Shown here in pieces: positions 1-8,642 of a DNA stretch of 64,000 nt (position 1 is the first letter of the stretch; every line of letters starts with the position of its first letter). This DNA is from JAPOUP01 sp965221405 (GTDB taxonomy: Bacteria > Pseudomonadota > Alphaproteobacteria > Rhodobacterales > Rhodobacteraceae), in contig CBDCSE010000002.1 of NCBI GenBank assembly GCA_965221405.1, forward strand, positions 496,001 to 560,000, read 5' to 3'. The translations under genes and the position numbers were made by a program. Under the pieces are notes generated by a model. The model saw nothing but the letters and a program-made list of their open reading frames with translations. It was not told the origin of the DNA and did no database searches.

Positions 1-408
1 GCCGGTTCCAGACGCGAAAAACCAGAGTCTCTTTCCCGGCAGAAGCGCGTCATGAACCAGTGTGCCCACAGGTTTGGGCCGGAGGATTATCTGGTCTCCC
101 GGCTGGACATGCTGTAGCCTGGACGTCAGTGGGCCGTCCTTTACCTTGATCGAATAGAATTCCAGCCCGTCATCCCAGGTCGGCGATGCGATGGAATAGG
201 CGCGTAGAAGCGGTTTGCGCTTTCCGTTCGCAGGGTCCGGATCGCCCATCAGGCCAATCATCACGAACTCGCCCGCACGGAACCGCAGCGACCTCGGGCG
301 CGTGGTGCGGAAGCGGAACAGGCTGCCCGTGTAGTGCTGCACCTCGGTCACGATCTGGGCGTCGGGCAGGGCGGGAACGGCTTCCGGTGGCTCTGTGGCG
401 ATGCTCAT
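1..408 (-). CDS. fpr: Ferredoxin-NADP+ reductase (partial, runs off left edge)
   Basis: N-terminal part of a ferredoxin/flavodoxin-NADP+ reductase; 136 residues are visible. The flavin-binding signature RAYSIASP (about residues 69-76) and the entry into the NADP domain, FFASGTG at the window edge, are those of bacterial Fpr proteins, which pass electrons between NADPH and ferredoxin or flavodoxin. The ATG at 408 gives the normal N-terminus. It follows cysI, cysH and a DUF934 gene on the same strand, an order typical of Rhodobacterales. It may feed electrons to the stand-alone sulfite reductase at 1658-3322, but that link is inference from position. Confidence 0.9.
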   Translation of the reverse strand, partial: MSIATEPPEAVPALPDAQIVTEVQHYTGSLFRFRTTRPRSLRFRAGEFVMIGLMGDPDPANGKRKPLLRAYSIASPTWDDGLEFYSIKVKDGPLTSRLQHVQPGDQIILRPKPVGTLVHDALLPGKRLWFFASGTG

Positions 409-478
409 CTGAACTGTTATGCCCTTGCAGACGCGATGCGCCGTCCCCATCTAACACCCTTGCGTGCGGAATATAAGA

Positions 479-868
479 TCAGGCGCAGTTTTTCAACCGC
501 GACTGATAGTCGTTCGCGCGCCAGCCCACGCGCCGCAGCCACTGTCTCTCCGGCTGGCGGGCCGCAAGATCGTCGGAGATCTCCACTTCGTCGAAGCCAA
601 CACGCCGGATCATCGCGTACTGGTCGGCGATTACGTGGCCCCGGGCGCGAAGCCGTCCCCTGAATCCCATCAGGCGCAGCCGCCGCCCGATCGTGAACCC
701 GCGCCCGTCGGAAAAGCTCGGGAACTCAACCCGTATCATTCCCGCCATCCCGATGGCCGCACCGAGTTCCGCCGGATCAGCGTCGGGTGGCACGTCCAGA
801 ATGTCGCCGTGCCAGTCCTCTGCCTCAAATCCCGTGTCTCTTACGATCACGCCCAATTCCACCTCCAT
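479..868 (-). CDS. DUF934 family protein of the sulfur operon
   Basis: About 129 residues of the DUF934 family, small proteins found next to sulfite reductase in proteobacteria. The conserved core is visible: VEFPSFSDGRGFTIGRRLR in the middle, then GHVIADQYAMIRRVGFDEVE and a C-terminal stretch starting EISDDLAARQPE. The start at 868 (MEVELGVIVRDTGF) matches the usual N-terminus; an upstream ATG at 928 would add 20 residues unlike the family. It lies between cysH and fpr on the same strand. The family has been proposed to help sulfite reduction, perhaps in electron delivery; the exact role is unproven and no catalytic motif is evident. Confidence 0.85.
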   Translation of the reverse strand: MEVELGVIVRDTGFEAEDWHGDILDVPPDADPAELGAAIGMAGMIRVEFPSFSDGRGFTIGRRLRLMGFRGRLRARGHVIADQYAMIRRVGFDEVEISDDLAARQPERQWLRRVGWRANDYQSRLKNCA

Positions 869-981
869 CACCGGCGCGGCCGTTCCCCAACCAGGGCCAG
901 CCCGCAAGATGCCAATCCAAACGGCCATGCCCGGAGACGCCGTCCACGGGATGACCGCGACATCCAGCTTCTTCGATCACG

Positions 982-1644
982 TCAGAGACCCGCGCACATC
1001 CAGCCGCACGGATTCATCCCGTCGGCGTGGACGCGGTACCCTAGAGGGAAACGGTCGTCGGTGGCAAGCGGATCATCGGCGACAAGTGGATGCAGCGGTA
1101 AGTCGTTGCCGTCGATGTAGTCCCGCACATCCTGCCGGTCCCAGAAGGCCAATGGATTTATCCTTATACGCCCGTCAGTCCCGCATTCGAAATATTCCGT
1201 TTCGCCGTTGACGCCATTCCCGCCCTTCCTTCGATCGGAGATCCACGCGTCAAACGGCCGAAGCGCGGCCTGCAGGGGTTCGGTCTTACGGAGCCGACGG
1301 TAGGCATCCCGATCGAACAAATGAAGGACTCCGTCAGGATCACGCAGAAAGATCTGCTCCCGGTCGGGCCGGATCGTCCGGACGCGGGTAAGCCCCAGCC
1401 GTTCGCATATCCGGCTCTGGTAGGAAACGGTCTCCGGAAGGTACGGCCCGGTATCGAGGAACAGAACCGGCACGGAGCGGTCCAGCGCCGCGACCATATG
1501 TAGAAGCGCAGCCGATTCGGCACTGAAAGAACTTACGAGCGCGGTGCGGCCAACGGATGCATCGGTGAGCACGTGCCCAAGCAGGGAGAATGCGCTATGG
1601 TGACGGAAACGGCGGTTCAGCCCATTCACGCGCCCTGCGACCAT
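982..1644 (-). CDS. cysH: PAPS/APS reductase family protein, divergent and C-terminally short
   Basis: A 220-residue member of the phosphoadenylyl/adenylyl-sulfate reductase family, which reduces (P)APS to sulfite. Family features: nucleotide-binding loop SSFSAESAALLHM (38-50), FLDTG (63-67), RKTEPLQAAL, FDAWISDRRKG and RIRINPLAFWDRQDVRDYI. Two functional features are missing. The Cys-Cys pair that normally precedes the RK..PL motif is Tyr-Arg (116-117), and the protein ends in PCGWMCAGL where relatives have a CxxC Fe-S half-site and the catalytic ECG(I/L)H. No ECGLH-like codons occur in any frame up to the next gene. The start at 1644 follows the cysI stop by 13 bp; a longer reading frame upstream lies inside cysI. 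Confidence 0.8.
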   Translation of the reverse strand: MVAGRVNGLNRRFRHHSAFSLLGHVLTDASVGRTALVSSFSAESAALLHMVAALDRSVPVLFLDTGPYLPETVSYQSRICERLGLTRVRTIRPDREQIFLRDPDGVLHLFDRDAYRRLRKTEPLQAALRPFDAWISDRRKGGNGVNGETEYFECGTDGRIRINPLAFWDRQDVRDYIDGNDLPLHPLVADDPLATDDRFPLGYRVHADGMNPCGWMCAGL

Positions 1645-1657
1645 GACGGATGACGGT

Positions 1658-3322
1658 TCAGGCGGCACGGGCCCGTTCCCCGCCATACAGCGCTGTCCTG
1701 AATGGTGTGGAGCCGATCCGCCGATATGTCTGCAGGAATGTCTCATCGCCACTTTTCCTCAGTTCCAGATAGGCGAACACGAGCCGTTCGACCGCGGGTA
1801 CGATCTCTTCGCTGGAAAAGCCCGGACCAGCGCGCTGGCCGATCACCGCATCCTCCGTCCCGTCGCCGCCAAGCGTGATCTGGTAGTTTTCCACTCCGGC
1901 ACGGTCGAGGCCGAGTATTCCGATATGGCCGACATGATGGTGGCCACAGGCGTTGATGCAGCCCGATATCTTGATTTTGAGCGGGCCTATGTCATGCTCG
2001 ATCTTCAGTTCCTCAAAGCGGGTGGCGATCCACTGAGCGACAGGAATTGAGCGGGCGGTCGCCAATGAGCAATAGTCCATACCGGGGCACGCGATGATGT
2101 CGGAGACAAGCCCGACGTTCGCGGTTGACAGTCCGGCGACCTTAAGCCGCCCATGGATCTCCGGCAGGTATGACCTGTGGATGTGGGGCAGGATTATGTT
2201 CTGCTCGTGACTGACGCGGAGCTCCCCGTATCCGTATTCATCGGCGATGTCCGCCAGGGTGCGCATCTGAGGGGCGGTCGCGTCGCCGGGGGTCGCGCCG
2301 TGCGCCTTTAGCGAGACGGTGACTATCGCATGGTCCGGATCCCGGTGTGTCGCCAGGTTCGTATCCGTCCAGGCACGGAACACGGGATCACGGCGTCTCG
2401 CGGTCTCAAAACGCATCACCGGAGCGCGGGTCAGGGCCGGAAGAGCGAACATGGCCCTGATATCGGACAGAAGCCTCTGGTCAGCGCCCGCAAACTGGGG
2501 ACGCAGTTCGCCAAAGCGCCTTTCGACAAGTTCGCGGACCCTGTCGAGCCCTTCCTCATGGACGGCGATCTTGATACGCGCCTTGTATTTGTTGTCGCGG
2601 CGTCCCAGCAGGTTATAGGTGCTGACTATCGCCTCGACATAGGGCAGAAGGTCAGCCTTTGGCAGGAATTCGCGGATCACACTGCCGATCATGGGCGTTC
2701 GGCCCAGACCGCCACCGACAATTACCTGGAACCCCGTATCCCGACCGGACCGGACAATCCGAAGTCCGATGTCATGCGCCTTGGTGACCGCCCGATCCGT
2801 CGGCGCACCGGTCACGGCTATCTTGAACTTCCGCGGCAGGAACTGGAACTCGGGGTGGTCGGTGGACCACTGACGCAACAGTTCGGCGTAAGGTCTGGGA
2901 TCCTCGATCTCGTCGTCGGCAGCTCCGGCGAAATGATCGGCGGTGACGTTACGGATCGTGTTTCCCGATGTCTGCACCGCGTGCATTTCAACATCGGCCA
3001 GCGCATCAAGCATGTCCGGTACGTCGCATAGTTTTGGCCAGTTGAACTGGATGTTCTGGCGCGTGGTGAAATGGCCATAGCCTTTGTCCCAGCGCTCGGC
3101 GATCGTTGCCAGCCGACGCATCTGTACCGCACTCAGAGTGCCATAGGGAATCGCGACACGCAGCATGTAGGCGTGCAGCTGCAGGTACAGTCCGTTCATC
3201 AAACGCAGCGGCCTGAATTCATCCTCTGTGAGTGAACCGTCGATGCGGCGCTCCACCTGGGCGCGGAACTGGGCCACCCGCTCACGTACGAAAGCTTCAT
3301 CGAATTCGGTGTATCGATACAT
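1658..3322 (-). CDS. cysI: Sulfite reductase (ferredoxin/NADPH hemoprotein subunit)
   Basis: A 554-residue siroheme [4Fe-4S] sulfite/nitrite reductase. It carries out the six-electron reduction of sulfite to sulfide for cysteine synthesis. The cofactor ligands are intact as Cys412-x5-Cys418 (ACPGMDYCSLA) and Cys455-x3-Cys459 (SGCINACGHHH). The duplicated ferrodoxin-like domains show as FTTRQNIQFNWP near 95 and RVSHEQNIILPH near 365. The start codon at 3320-3322 overlaps the stop of the upstream DUF2849 gene by one base, implying translational coupling. Strong similarity to Rhodobacterales CysI supports the taxonomic call. The closer relation is to the sulfite branch by neighbourhood. Confidence 0.95.
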   Translation of the reverse strand: MYRYTEFDEAFVRERVAQFRAQVERRIDGSLTEDEFRPLRLMNGLYLQLHAYMLRVAIPYGTLSAVQMRRLATIAERWDKGYGHFTTRQNIQFNWPKLCDVPDMLDALADVEMHAVQTSGNTIRNVTADHFAGAADDEIEDPRPYAELLRQWSTDHPEFQFLPRKFKIAVTGAPTDRAVTKAHDIGLRIVRSGRDTGFQVIVGGGLGRTPMIGSVIREFLPKADLLPYVEAIVSTYNLLGRRDNKYKARIKIAVHEEGLDRVRELVERRFGELRPQFAGADQRLLSDIRAMFALPALTRAPVMRFETARRRDPVFRAWTDTNLATHRDPDHAIVTVSLKAHGATPGDATAPQMRTLADIADEYGYGELRVSHEQNIILPHIHRSYLPEIHGRLKVAGLSTANVGLVSDIIACPGMDYCSLATARSIPVAQWIATRFEELKIEHDIGPLKIKISGCINACGHHHVGHIGILGLDRAGVENYQITLGGDGTEDAVIGQRAGPGFSSEEIVPAVERLVFAYLELRKSGDETFLQTYRRIGSTPFRTALYGGERARAA

Positions 3323-3624
3323 CAGACCAACCCGACCTGTTTGCCATGCCTGTAGTTGGAAGGGCCCCTGGTACGGAGTGCTTCCCGGAAATGCGCTGGA
3401 GCCGGCCCATCAGGCGTGGATCGCGCTTCGGCGAGGTAAGGCCCGACAACTTCTGCGCAGCGCCGTTCGGCGTCGATGAGGCGGACCTGCGCATGCGCCT
3501 CGTCCTCGATGAGTTCAGCTTCCCGATGATGCCGGGTCCAGAGATCGTCGGCGGTCAGGTAGACGACATCGCCTTCGATAAGGGCGTTCGCCGTTATGAC
3601 TTTCGGTGTGAAGATCCTTGGCAT
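3322..3624 (-). CDS. DUF2849 domain protein
   Basis: About 100 residues matching the small DUF2849 proteins that precede cysI in Rhodobacterales. Recognisable features are the N-terminal FTPKVITANALIEGDVVYLT, the central EDEAHAQVRLIDAE and the C-terminal GPSNYRHGKQVGLV. The ATG at 3624 matches the family start; the frame stays open to 3690 but that part is upstream leader. It is the first gene of the minus-strand sulfur operon, directly across the promoter region from an Lrp-type regulator, and its stop overlaps the cysI start. A siroheme synthase gene (cysG), usual at the head of this operon in relatives, is absent here. Molecular role unknown. Confidence 0.85.
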   Translation of the reverse strand: MPRIFTPKVITANALIEGDVVYLTADDLWTRHHREAELIEDEAHAQVRLIDAERRCAEVVGPYLAEARSTPDGPAPAHFREALRTRGPSNYRHGKQVGLV

Positions 3625-3673
3625 GGCCACTATCTCCGTTTCCGCACCGGCGCGGATTAGATTGTGACAATAT

Positions 3674-3743
3674 AGGAAATCTTCCTGCATAATTGCTATT
3701 GCCTATTTCTTAAAAGAATATAATCCCAGATTATTCAAATAAT
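3674..3743. promoter_or_regulatory. Divergent promoter region with three short dyads
   Basis: The AT-rich gap between the sulfur operon and the Lrp-type gene holds three perfect dyads: AGGAA-ATC-TTCCT (3674-3686), TTCTT-AA-AAGAA (3707-3718) and ATTATT-CA-AATAAT (3730-3743). They are candidate binding sites for the adjacent Lrp/AsnC regulator, a family that binds arrays of spaced dyads. The assignment is inference. Confidence 0.45.
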
Positions 3744-3778
3744 GAGGACAATCTTTACTTTCCTGAAAGGAGGCGCGG

Positions 3779-4240
3779 ATGTCAGTCCGTTTGGATGCGA
3801 TGGACCGGAAAATCCTTGCGGCGCTCCAACGGGACGCGGGCCGGTCGCTTGACGGAATCGCTCGGGAGGTGGGGTCCTCGAAGACGCCCGTATGGAACCG
3901 GATCCGCAGGTTGCGCGAGGCGGGGGTGATCGAGCGGCAGACGGTGATTCTCGATGCCGAGGCGCTGGGTTTCGAGGCCTGCTTCTTCGTATTGGTACGG
4001 ACGGCCGAGCATGACGCCGGGTGGCAGGAAAGGTTTCTGGAGGCCGTGAGGGCGCGGCCCGAGGTGATGGAGGCGCATCGACTGGCCGGGGACATAGACT
4101 ATGTCCTCAAGGTCCTGGTGCCGAACGCGCGGGCATATGACGCGTTCTATCAGGCGCTGATCTCCGAAGTGAGGATCTATAACGTGACGGCACTGCTGTC
4201 GATGGAGCAGATCAAGTCGACGACGATGCTGCCCCTCTGA
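3779..4240 (+). CDS. Lrp/AsnC family transcriptional regulator
   Basis: A 153-residue regulator of the Lrp/AsnC (feast/famine) family. An N-terminal winged helix-turn-helix is visible as LDAMDRKILAALQRDAG, then the recognition region VGSSKTPVWNRIRRLREAGVI. It is followed by the RAM effector-binding domain (about 65-150) ending in a MEQIKSTTMLPL tail. A strong ribosome site AAAGGAGG (3766-3773) precedes the ATG. It is divergent from the cys operon; in Rhodobacterales a regulator of this type sits beside these genes and probably controls them in response to a sulfur amino acid or precursor. Target and ligand are inferred. Confidence 0.9.
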   Translation: MSVRLDAMDRKILAALQRDAGRSLDGIAREVGSSKTPVWNRIRRLREAGVIERQTVILDAEALGFEACFFVLVRTAEHDAGWQERFLEAVRARPEVMEAHRLAGDIDYVLKVLVPNARAYDAFYQALISEVRIYNVTALLSMEQIKSTTMLPL

Positions 4241-4323
4241 GATCCCGGGAATTCCCGGAGCCGGCGGAATTTCCGATGGTTCCGCACGCCGGGACCGACG
4301 GGATGGCATGCCCTCGGGGAGCA

Positions 4324-5571
4324 TCAGAAGGTTGTCACGGTCAGGCGTTCCAGGCCATGGAAATGGTAAAGGTTGGCGTAGCGCACCGGTCTGGCGAGCC
4401 GCAGACGGGGCATCCGGTTGAATAGCGTTCCGAGAGCGATGCGCAGCTCCAGCCGGGCCAGCGGGGCACCGACACAGAAGTGTATGCCTGCACCCAACGC
4501 GAGGTGCCTGCCGGGCCATCGTCCGGGATCGAAATCCCGGGGCCGGGAATACTCCGCAGGATCACGGTTCGCGGCGGCCAGCAGGCACGCCACCTGATCG
4601 CCACGTCGGAACCGATGGCCGAATTTCCTGACCTCCTCATTGGCGAAGCGGGTAAACATGTGCAGCGGTGGATCATGCCGCATGATCTCCTCGACCGTGA
4701 ACTCGATGGACTTATCTGACAGCCATTCCGGATCCGGTCCCCGGCTGGCGAGTGCGCGTATGCCATTGCCCAGGGTATGCACGGTCGCTTCATGGCCAGC
4801 GTTCAACAGAAGAATGCAGTTCGAGATCAGCTCCTCGGGTGAAAGCCTGTCTTCGGCCTCCCCAACCGCGATCAGGTGGGTGATCAGGTCGTCGGCGGGA
4901 TTGGTTCGACGCTGTTCCACGTAACCGCGCAGGAAAGCGCTGAACTCGCCGGCCGCCAAGGCGGCGGCATCCTCGATGCCGCGGTCGCGACGCGCCTGAT
5001 ACATCGCGACCATGGCATTCGACCAGGCCAGTAACTGCGGCGCCATTTCCTCGGGCACGCCGAGCAGACGCGCGATCACGATGACTGGAATCGGGGAGCA
5101 ATAGGCAGGGATGATATCGAATTCGGTATCGGGAAAGGCGTCGATCAGCTCATTGCAGAGCGATTCGATGCCGGATTCCATTCCGCCTATCCGCCGGGAT
5201 GTGAAGGCGCGCAGTACAAGCCCGCGTAGACGTGTGTGGCGTGGCGGTTCAGCCTGTATGAGCGAGTGGGTCTCGACCTCATGGAAGGGTGTCATATGGG
5301 ATGGCGGCGGGGTAGCCATTTCGATCGGCTCTTCCCTTCCGAAGCGCCGGTCTCTCAGGAATTCGTTGGTCGCCTCGAAGGTCGTGGTTGCCGGCAGCCC
5401 GTAGTCCTCCCAGTAGACAAGCGGACCCAGTTGCCGCGCCCGATCATAGAATGGATAGGGATTCTGGACAAAGTCCGGGTCTGTCGGCGGCTGCCGGACG
5501 TGCGGCAAATCACCGTAGCGTTCCTCGTTGCCGTCCACGCCCCTGGTCTCCGGGCAAGCCCCGCGCGCCAC
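4324..5571 (-). CDS. Cytochrome P450
   Basis: A 415-residue bacterial class I cytochrome P450 (heme monooxygenase). The heme loop LGAGIHFCVGAPLARLE puts the axial Cys at 366, the I-helix oxygen motif is LNAGHEATVHTLGNGI, and the ExxR motif is EEIMRHDPP. A proline-rich N-terminus and no membrane helix indicate a soluble enzyme. The GTG start (5569-5571) directly follows the mmsB stop, so it is likely co-transcribed with the valine-degradation genes. No ferredoxin or reductase gene is adjacent, and the substrate cannot be told from sequence; a hydroxylase acting on a branched-chain or related acid is possible by context only. Confidence 0.92.
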   Translation of the reverse strand: MARGACPETRGVDGNEERYGDLPHVRQPPTDPDFVQNPYPFYDRARQLGPLVYWEDYGLPATTTFEATNEFLRDRRFGREEPIEMATPPPSHMTPFHEVETHSLIQAEPPRHTRLRGLVLRAFTSRRIGGMESGIESLCNELIDAFPDTEFDIIPAYCSPIPVIVIARLLGVPEEMAPQLLAWSNAMVAMYQARRDRGIEDAAALAAGEFSAFLRGYVEQRRTNPADDLITHLIAVGEAEDRLSPEELISNCILLLNAGHEATVHTLGNGIRALASRGPDPEWLSDKSIEFTVEEIMRHDPPLHMFTRFANEEVRKFGHRFRRGDQVACLLAAANRDPAEYSRPRDFDPGRWPGRHLALGAGIHFCVGAPLARLELRIALGTLFNRMPRLRLARPVRYANLYHFHGLERLTVTTF

Positions 5572-6447
5572 TCAGGACCCGCGGGTCCGGGCCTCGAAGC
5601 GGGGCAGCATGGCCGAGAAATCCCTTCCGGCACCACCTTCGCGTTCGACGAAACCGCGATAGAGTTCGGTCGCGGCCCTGCCCATCGGTGTGTCGGCGCC
5701 TACCGCCTCGGCGGCGCATTGGCTCAGCCTGAGATCCTTCAGCATGAGATCAGCGGAGAAGCCGGGTCGGTAATCGTTGTCGGATGGCGAGTTTGGCCCG
5801 ATACCGGGGGCCGGACAATAGGCATTCATTGACCAGCTGTAGCCGGAAGACGTGCTGACGACATCGAACATCGCCTGCCTGTCCAGGCCCAACCTGTCGG
5901 CGAGTACGAACGCCTCGCAGGTCGCTATCATGGTGGCGCCGAGTATCATGTTGTTACAGATTTTCGCCGCCTGACCATTGCCCGGCCCGCCACAATGCAC
6001 GGCCTTCCGGCCCATTATGTCAAAGAGTGGCTTCACCTTCCCGAACGCCAGTTCGCTGCCTCCGACCATGAATGTGAGCGTGCCGGCCGCCGCTCCCCCG
6101 GTACCGCCCGAGACAGGCGCGTCGACGGGCAGGAGTCCGTCCGCCTCGGCCTCGAGTGCCACGGCCCGGGCGTTCTCGACTTCGACCGTTGAACAGTCCA
6201 CGAAGCATGTGCCCGCCTGAGCCGCGGCAATGGCCTCCGTCGCGACGGTGCGGAGAGTTTCGCCGTCGGGGAGCATGGTGATTATCGTTTCTGCGCCGTT
6301 GACCGCCTCCGCAACGCTAGCGGCTGCCTGGACGCCGACAGGGACCGGCATGGAGATGTCGAAGCCCCTTACCTCCAGCCCGGCCGCCGCCAGATTCCGC
6401 GCCATGGGGCTGCCCATATTGCCCAGGCCGATGAATGCGATGCTCAT
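5572..6447 (-). CDS. mmsB: 3-hydroxyisobutyrate dehydrogenase
   Basis: A 291-residue NAD-dependent beta-hydroxyacid dehydrogenase that oxidises 3-hydroxyisobutyrate to methylmalonate semialdehyde in valine breakdown. The N-terminal Rossmann motif is IAFIGLGNMGSPMARNL. The substrate loop DAPVSGGTGGAAAGTLTFM and the catalytic-Lys segment GNGQAAKICNNMILG are intact. The ATG at 6447 overlaps the upstream hydrolase stop (ATGA) and has a GGAGG ribosome site; the reading frame further upstream lies within that gene. Gene order with an acyl-CoA dehydrogenase, a 3-hydroxyisobutyryl-CoA hydrolase and mmsA makes the substrate assignment firm. Confidence 0.93.
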   Translation of the reverse strand: MSIAFIGLGNMGSPMARNLAAAGLEVRGFDISMPVPVGVQAAASVAEAVNGAETIITMLPDGETLRTVATEAIAAAQAGTCFVDCSTVEVENARAVALEAEADGLLPVDAPVSGGTGGAAAGTLTFMVGGSELAFGKVKPLFDIMGRKAVHCGGPGNGQAAKICNNMILGATMIATCEAFVLADRLGLDRQAMFDVVSTSSGYSWSMNAYCPAPGIGPNSPSDNDYRPGFSADLMLKDLRLSQCAAEAVGADTPMGRAATELYRGFVEREGGAGRDFSAMLPRFEARTRGS

Positions 6448-7484
6448 GATGTTTCCTCCAGGATCAGTTCGGCGTCGCCAAGTGGCGCCAGTAAAGCGGT
6501 CACGTCGCGCCGCGTCACCGTTTCGGGGCCGTGCATCCACTCCGGGCTATGGTCCTTGTCGATAATCCGGGCACGGATTCCCTCCATGAAGTCACCGTGT
6601 TCCGTTGCGCGTGACGTGAAGCGGTATTCCTGCCTCAACGCATTGTGGATCTTGGGTTCCGCACGGACACGGCTCAGGAGTTCCAGTGCGCAGGCCATGG
6701 AGAGCGGGGAGTTGCGGCCCATGGCCCTGGCCGCGTCAGTGGCGAGTGAAGAGGCTGACATCTCCAGCCGGTGGAGGATGCCGACCAATGAGGAGTCCGA
6801 GAACAGGCGATCGATCTCGGCCTGCGCCGCCATAAGCGGAGATTCAGGTGAGGGACGTGAGGCGGCTTCGACTAGGGCCAGGTCGCCGGAATCCTCGAGT
6901 GCGGCGACCAGCGGCGGCCAGGAGCCCTCGGGAATGTAGCAATCCGCAAAACCCGCGTGGATCGCGTCCCCCGGACCCATCCTCGCCAAGGTCAGTGCGA
7001 GATATTCGCCCAGTCGGCCCGGAGCTGTCGCGAGAATCAGCGAGCCACCAACGTCGGGAACCAACCCAATACCGCATTCGGGCATCGCCACCTGGCTGGA
7101 GTTCCCGACAATGCGGTGGCTGGCGTGGCAACCCAGTCCGACACCGCCGCCCATGACGAAGCCCTGCATGAAGCTGACGATCGGTTTGGTGTACCCGGCG
7201 AGCCGCGAGTTCAGCCGGTATTCGTCGCGCCAGAACCTGCGGCCGAATTCAAAGTCCCCGTTTTTGCCGGCGCTGTACATGACCGCGATGTCGCCACCCG
7301 CGCAGAACGCTTTCTCGCCTTGGGCATCGATCATGACCAGATCGACGTTCCCGTCGGCTGCCCAGTCGCCCAGCGCCGCATCTATGGCGGGAATCATCCG
7401 ATGTGTCAGTGCGTTCAGCGCCTCGGGGCGACGAATGGTGATCCGGCCCGCGCGGCCAGCGGTTCGGATATGGATCCCTTTCAT
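6444..7484 (-). CDS. 3-hydroxyisobutyryl-CoA hydrolase
   Basis: A 346-residue enoyl-CoA hydratase/isomerase superfamily protein of the HIBCH type. It releases free 3-hydroxyisobutyrate from its CoA ester in valine catabolism. The oxyanion-hole segments are AFCAGGDIAVMY and SFMQGFVMGGGVGLG, followed by MPECGIGLVPDVGGS with the conserved acidic residue. The longer C-terminal region (to 346) separates it from simple hydratases. It overlaps both neighbours by four bases (ATGA), so the acyl-CoA dehydrogenase, this gene and mmsB form a coupled operon. Confidence 0.9.
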   Translation of the reverse strand: MKGIHIRTAGRAGRITIRRPEALNALTHRMIPAIDAALGDWAADGNVDLVMIDAQGEKAFCAGGDIAVMYSAGKNGDFEFGRRFWRDEYRLNSRLAGYTKPIVSFMQGFVMGGGVGLGCHASHRIVGNSSQVAMPECGIGLVPDVGGSLILATAPGRLGEYLALTLARMGPGDAIHAGFADCYIPEGSWPPLVAALEDSGDLALVEAASRPSPESPLMAAQAEIDRLFSDSSLVGILHRLEMSASSLATDAARAMGRNSPLSMACALELLSRVRAEPKIHNALRQEYRFTSRATEHGDFMEGIRARIIDKDHSPEWMHGPETVTRRDVTALLAPLGDAELILEETS

Positions 7485-8626
7485 GCCGATACGGCCAGCA
7501 TTGAGCGGCTGATGATGAGTCGCATGATTTCGTTGGTGCCTTCGAGTATCTGGTGCACGCGAAGATCCCTCACAATCTTCTCGATGCCGTAATCCGTTAG
7601 ATACCCATATCCGCCATGCAACTGGAGGCAGCCGTTCGCGACGTCGAAGGCCATGTCGGTCACCATGAGTTTCGCCATCGCGCAGAACCTTGTCGCATCG
7701 GAAGCCTCCGTATCCAGCTTCCAGGCGGCCTGTCGCAGGAACGTTCTGGCCGCCTGCAACCGGGTCTCGAAATCAGCGAGCCGGAACCGCAGCGCCTGGA
7801 ACTGACTGATGGGTTTTCCGAACGCCGTGCGTTCGGACATGTAGGAGACGGTTGCGTCAAGGGCCGCCTGTGCCGCGCCGAGGGAGCCGGCTGAAATGTT
7901 GAGACGTCCGCCGTCGAGACCGGCCATCGCGTATGTGAAGCCCTTGCCTTCGGCGCCTATCAGGTTCTCGGCGGGTATCCGGCAGCCGTCGAAGCGCACC
8001 TCGGTCGTCGGCTGCGCGCGCCATCCCATTTTTTCCTCCGGCGCACCGAACGAAAGTCCCGGCGTTCCGTTTTCAACGACAAGGGCGGAAACGCCGCCGG
8101 GGCCTTCCCCACCGGTCCGGCACATGACCAGATAGGCGTCCGAGTAGCCGCCTCCCGAAATGAATGATTTCACGCCGTTGAGCACATAGCCTTCATCTGT
8201 GCGCACGGCACCGCTTCTCAATGCGGCGGCGTCGGAGCCGCTACCCGGTTCGGTGAGGCAATATGAGAACACCTTTGTCATCGCGCACAGATCCGGCAGC
8301 CATCTGGCGCGACAACCGTCATCACCGAACCTGTCGATCATTCCGCCGACCATATTGTGGATCGAAAGAAACGACCCGACCGACGGGCAGGACATAGCGA
8401 GCGCCTCAAAAACCAGCGTCGAGTCAAGCCGCGAAAGCCCCGATCCGCCGAACTCCTCGGTCACGTTGAGGCCACCGAAGCCGAGTTCCGCCAGCGTCGG
8501 CCAAAGTTCCCTGGGGATCGTTCCTTCGCGCTCCCACCGGTGTGCGAAGGGCGCGATATGTTCCTCGCCGAACGACCGCGCCATTTCGAAGATGGCGGAT
8601 TGTTCTCCACTTAGCGCGAAATCCAT
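7481..8626 (-). CDS. Acyl-CoA dehydrogenase, probably isobutyryl-CoA specific
   Basis: A 381-residue FAD-dependent acyl-CoA dehydrogenase. Family signatures are YCLTEPGSGSDAAAL (FAD/substrate loop), QLHGGYGYLTDY and the catalytic-Glu segment HQILEGTNEIMRLI near 365. The neighbours (3-hydroxyisobutyryl-CoA hydrolase, mmsB, mmsA) point to isobutyryl-CoA to methacrylyl-CoA as the reaction; the electron acceptor would be ETF. No separate methacrylyl-CoA hydratase gene is present in this window. The ATG at 8626 has a GGAG ribosome site, and the stop overlaps the next start. Confidence 0.92.
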   Translation of the reverse strand: MDFALSGEQSAIFEMARSFGEEHIAPFAHRWEREGTIPRELWPTLAELGFGGLNVTEEFGGSGLSRLDSTLVFEALAMSCPSVGSFLSIHNMVGGMIDRFGDDGCRARWLPDLCAMTKVFSYCLTEPGSGSDAAALRSGAVRTDEGYVLNGVKSFISGGGYSDAYLVMCRTGGEGPGGVSALVVENGTPGLSFGAPEEKMGWRAQPTTEVRFDGCRIPAENLIGAEGKGFTYAMAGLDGGRLNISAGSLGAAQAALDATVSYMSERTAFGKPISQFQALRFRLADFETRLQAARTFLRQAAWKLDTEASDATRFCAMAKLMVTDMAFDVANGCLQLHGGYGYLTDYGIEKIVRDLRVHQILEGTNEIMRLIISRSMLAVSA

Positions 8627-8642
8627 GCGGGATGCTCCATGG

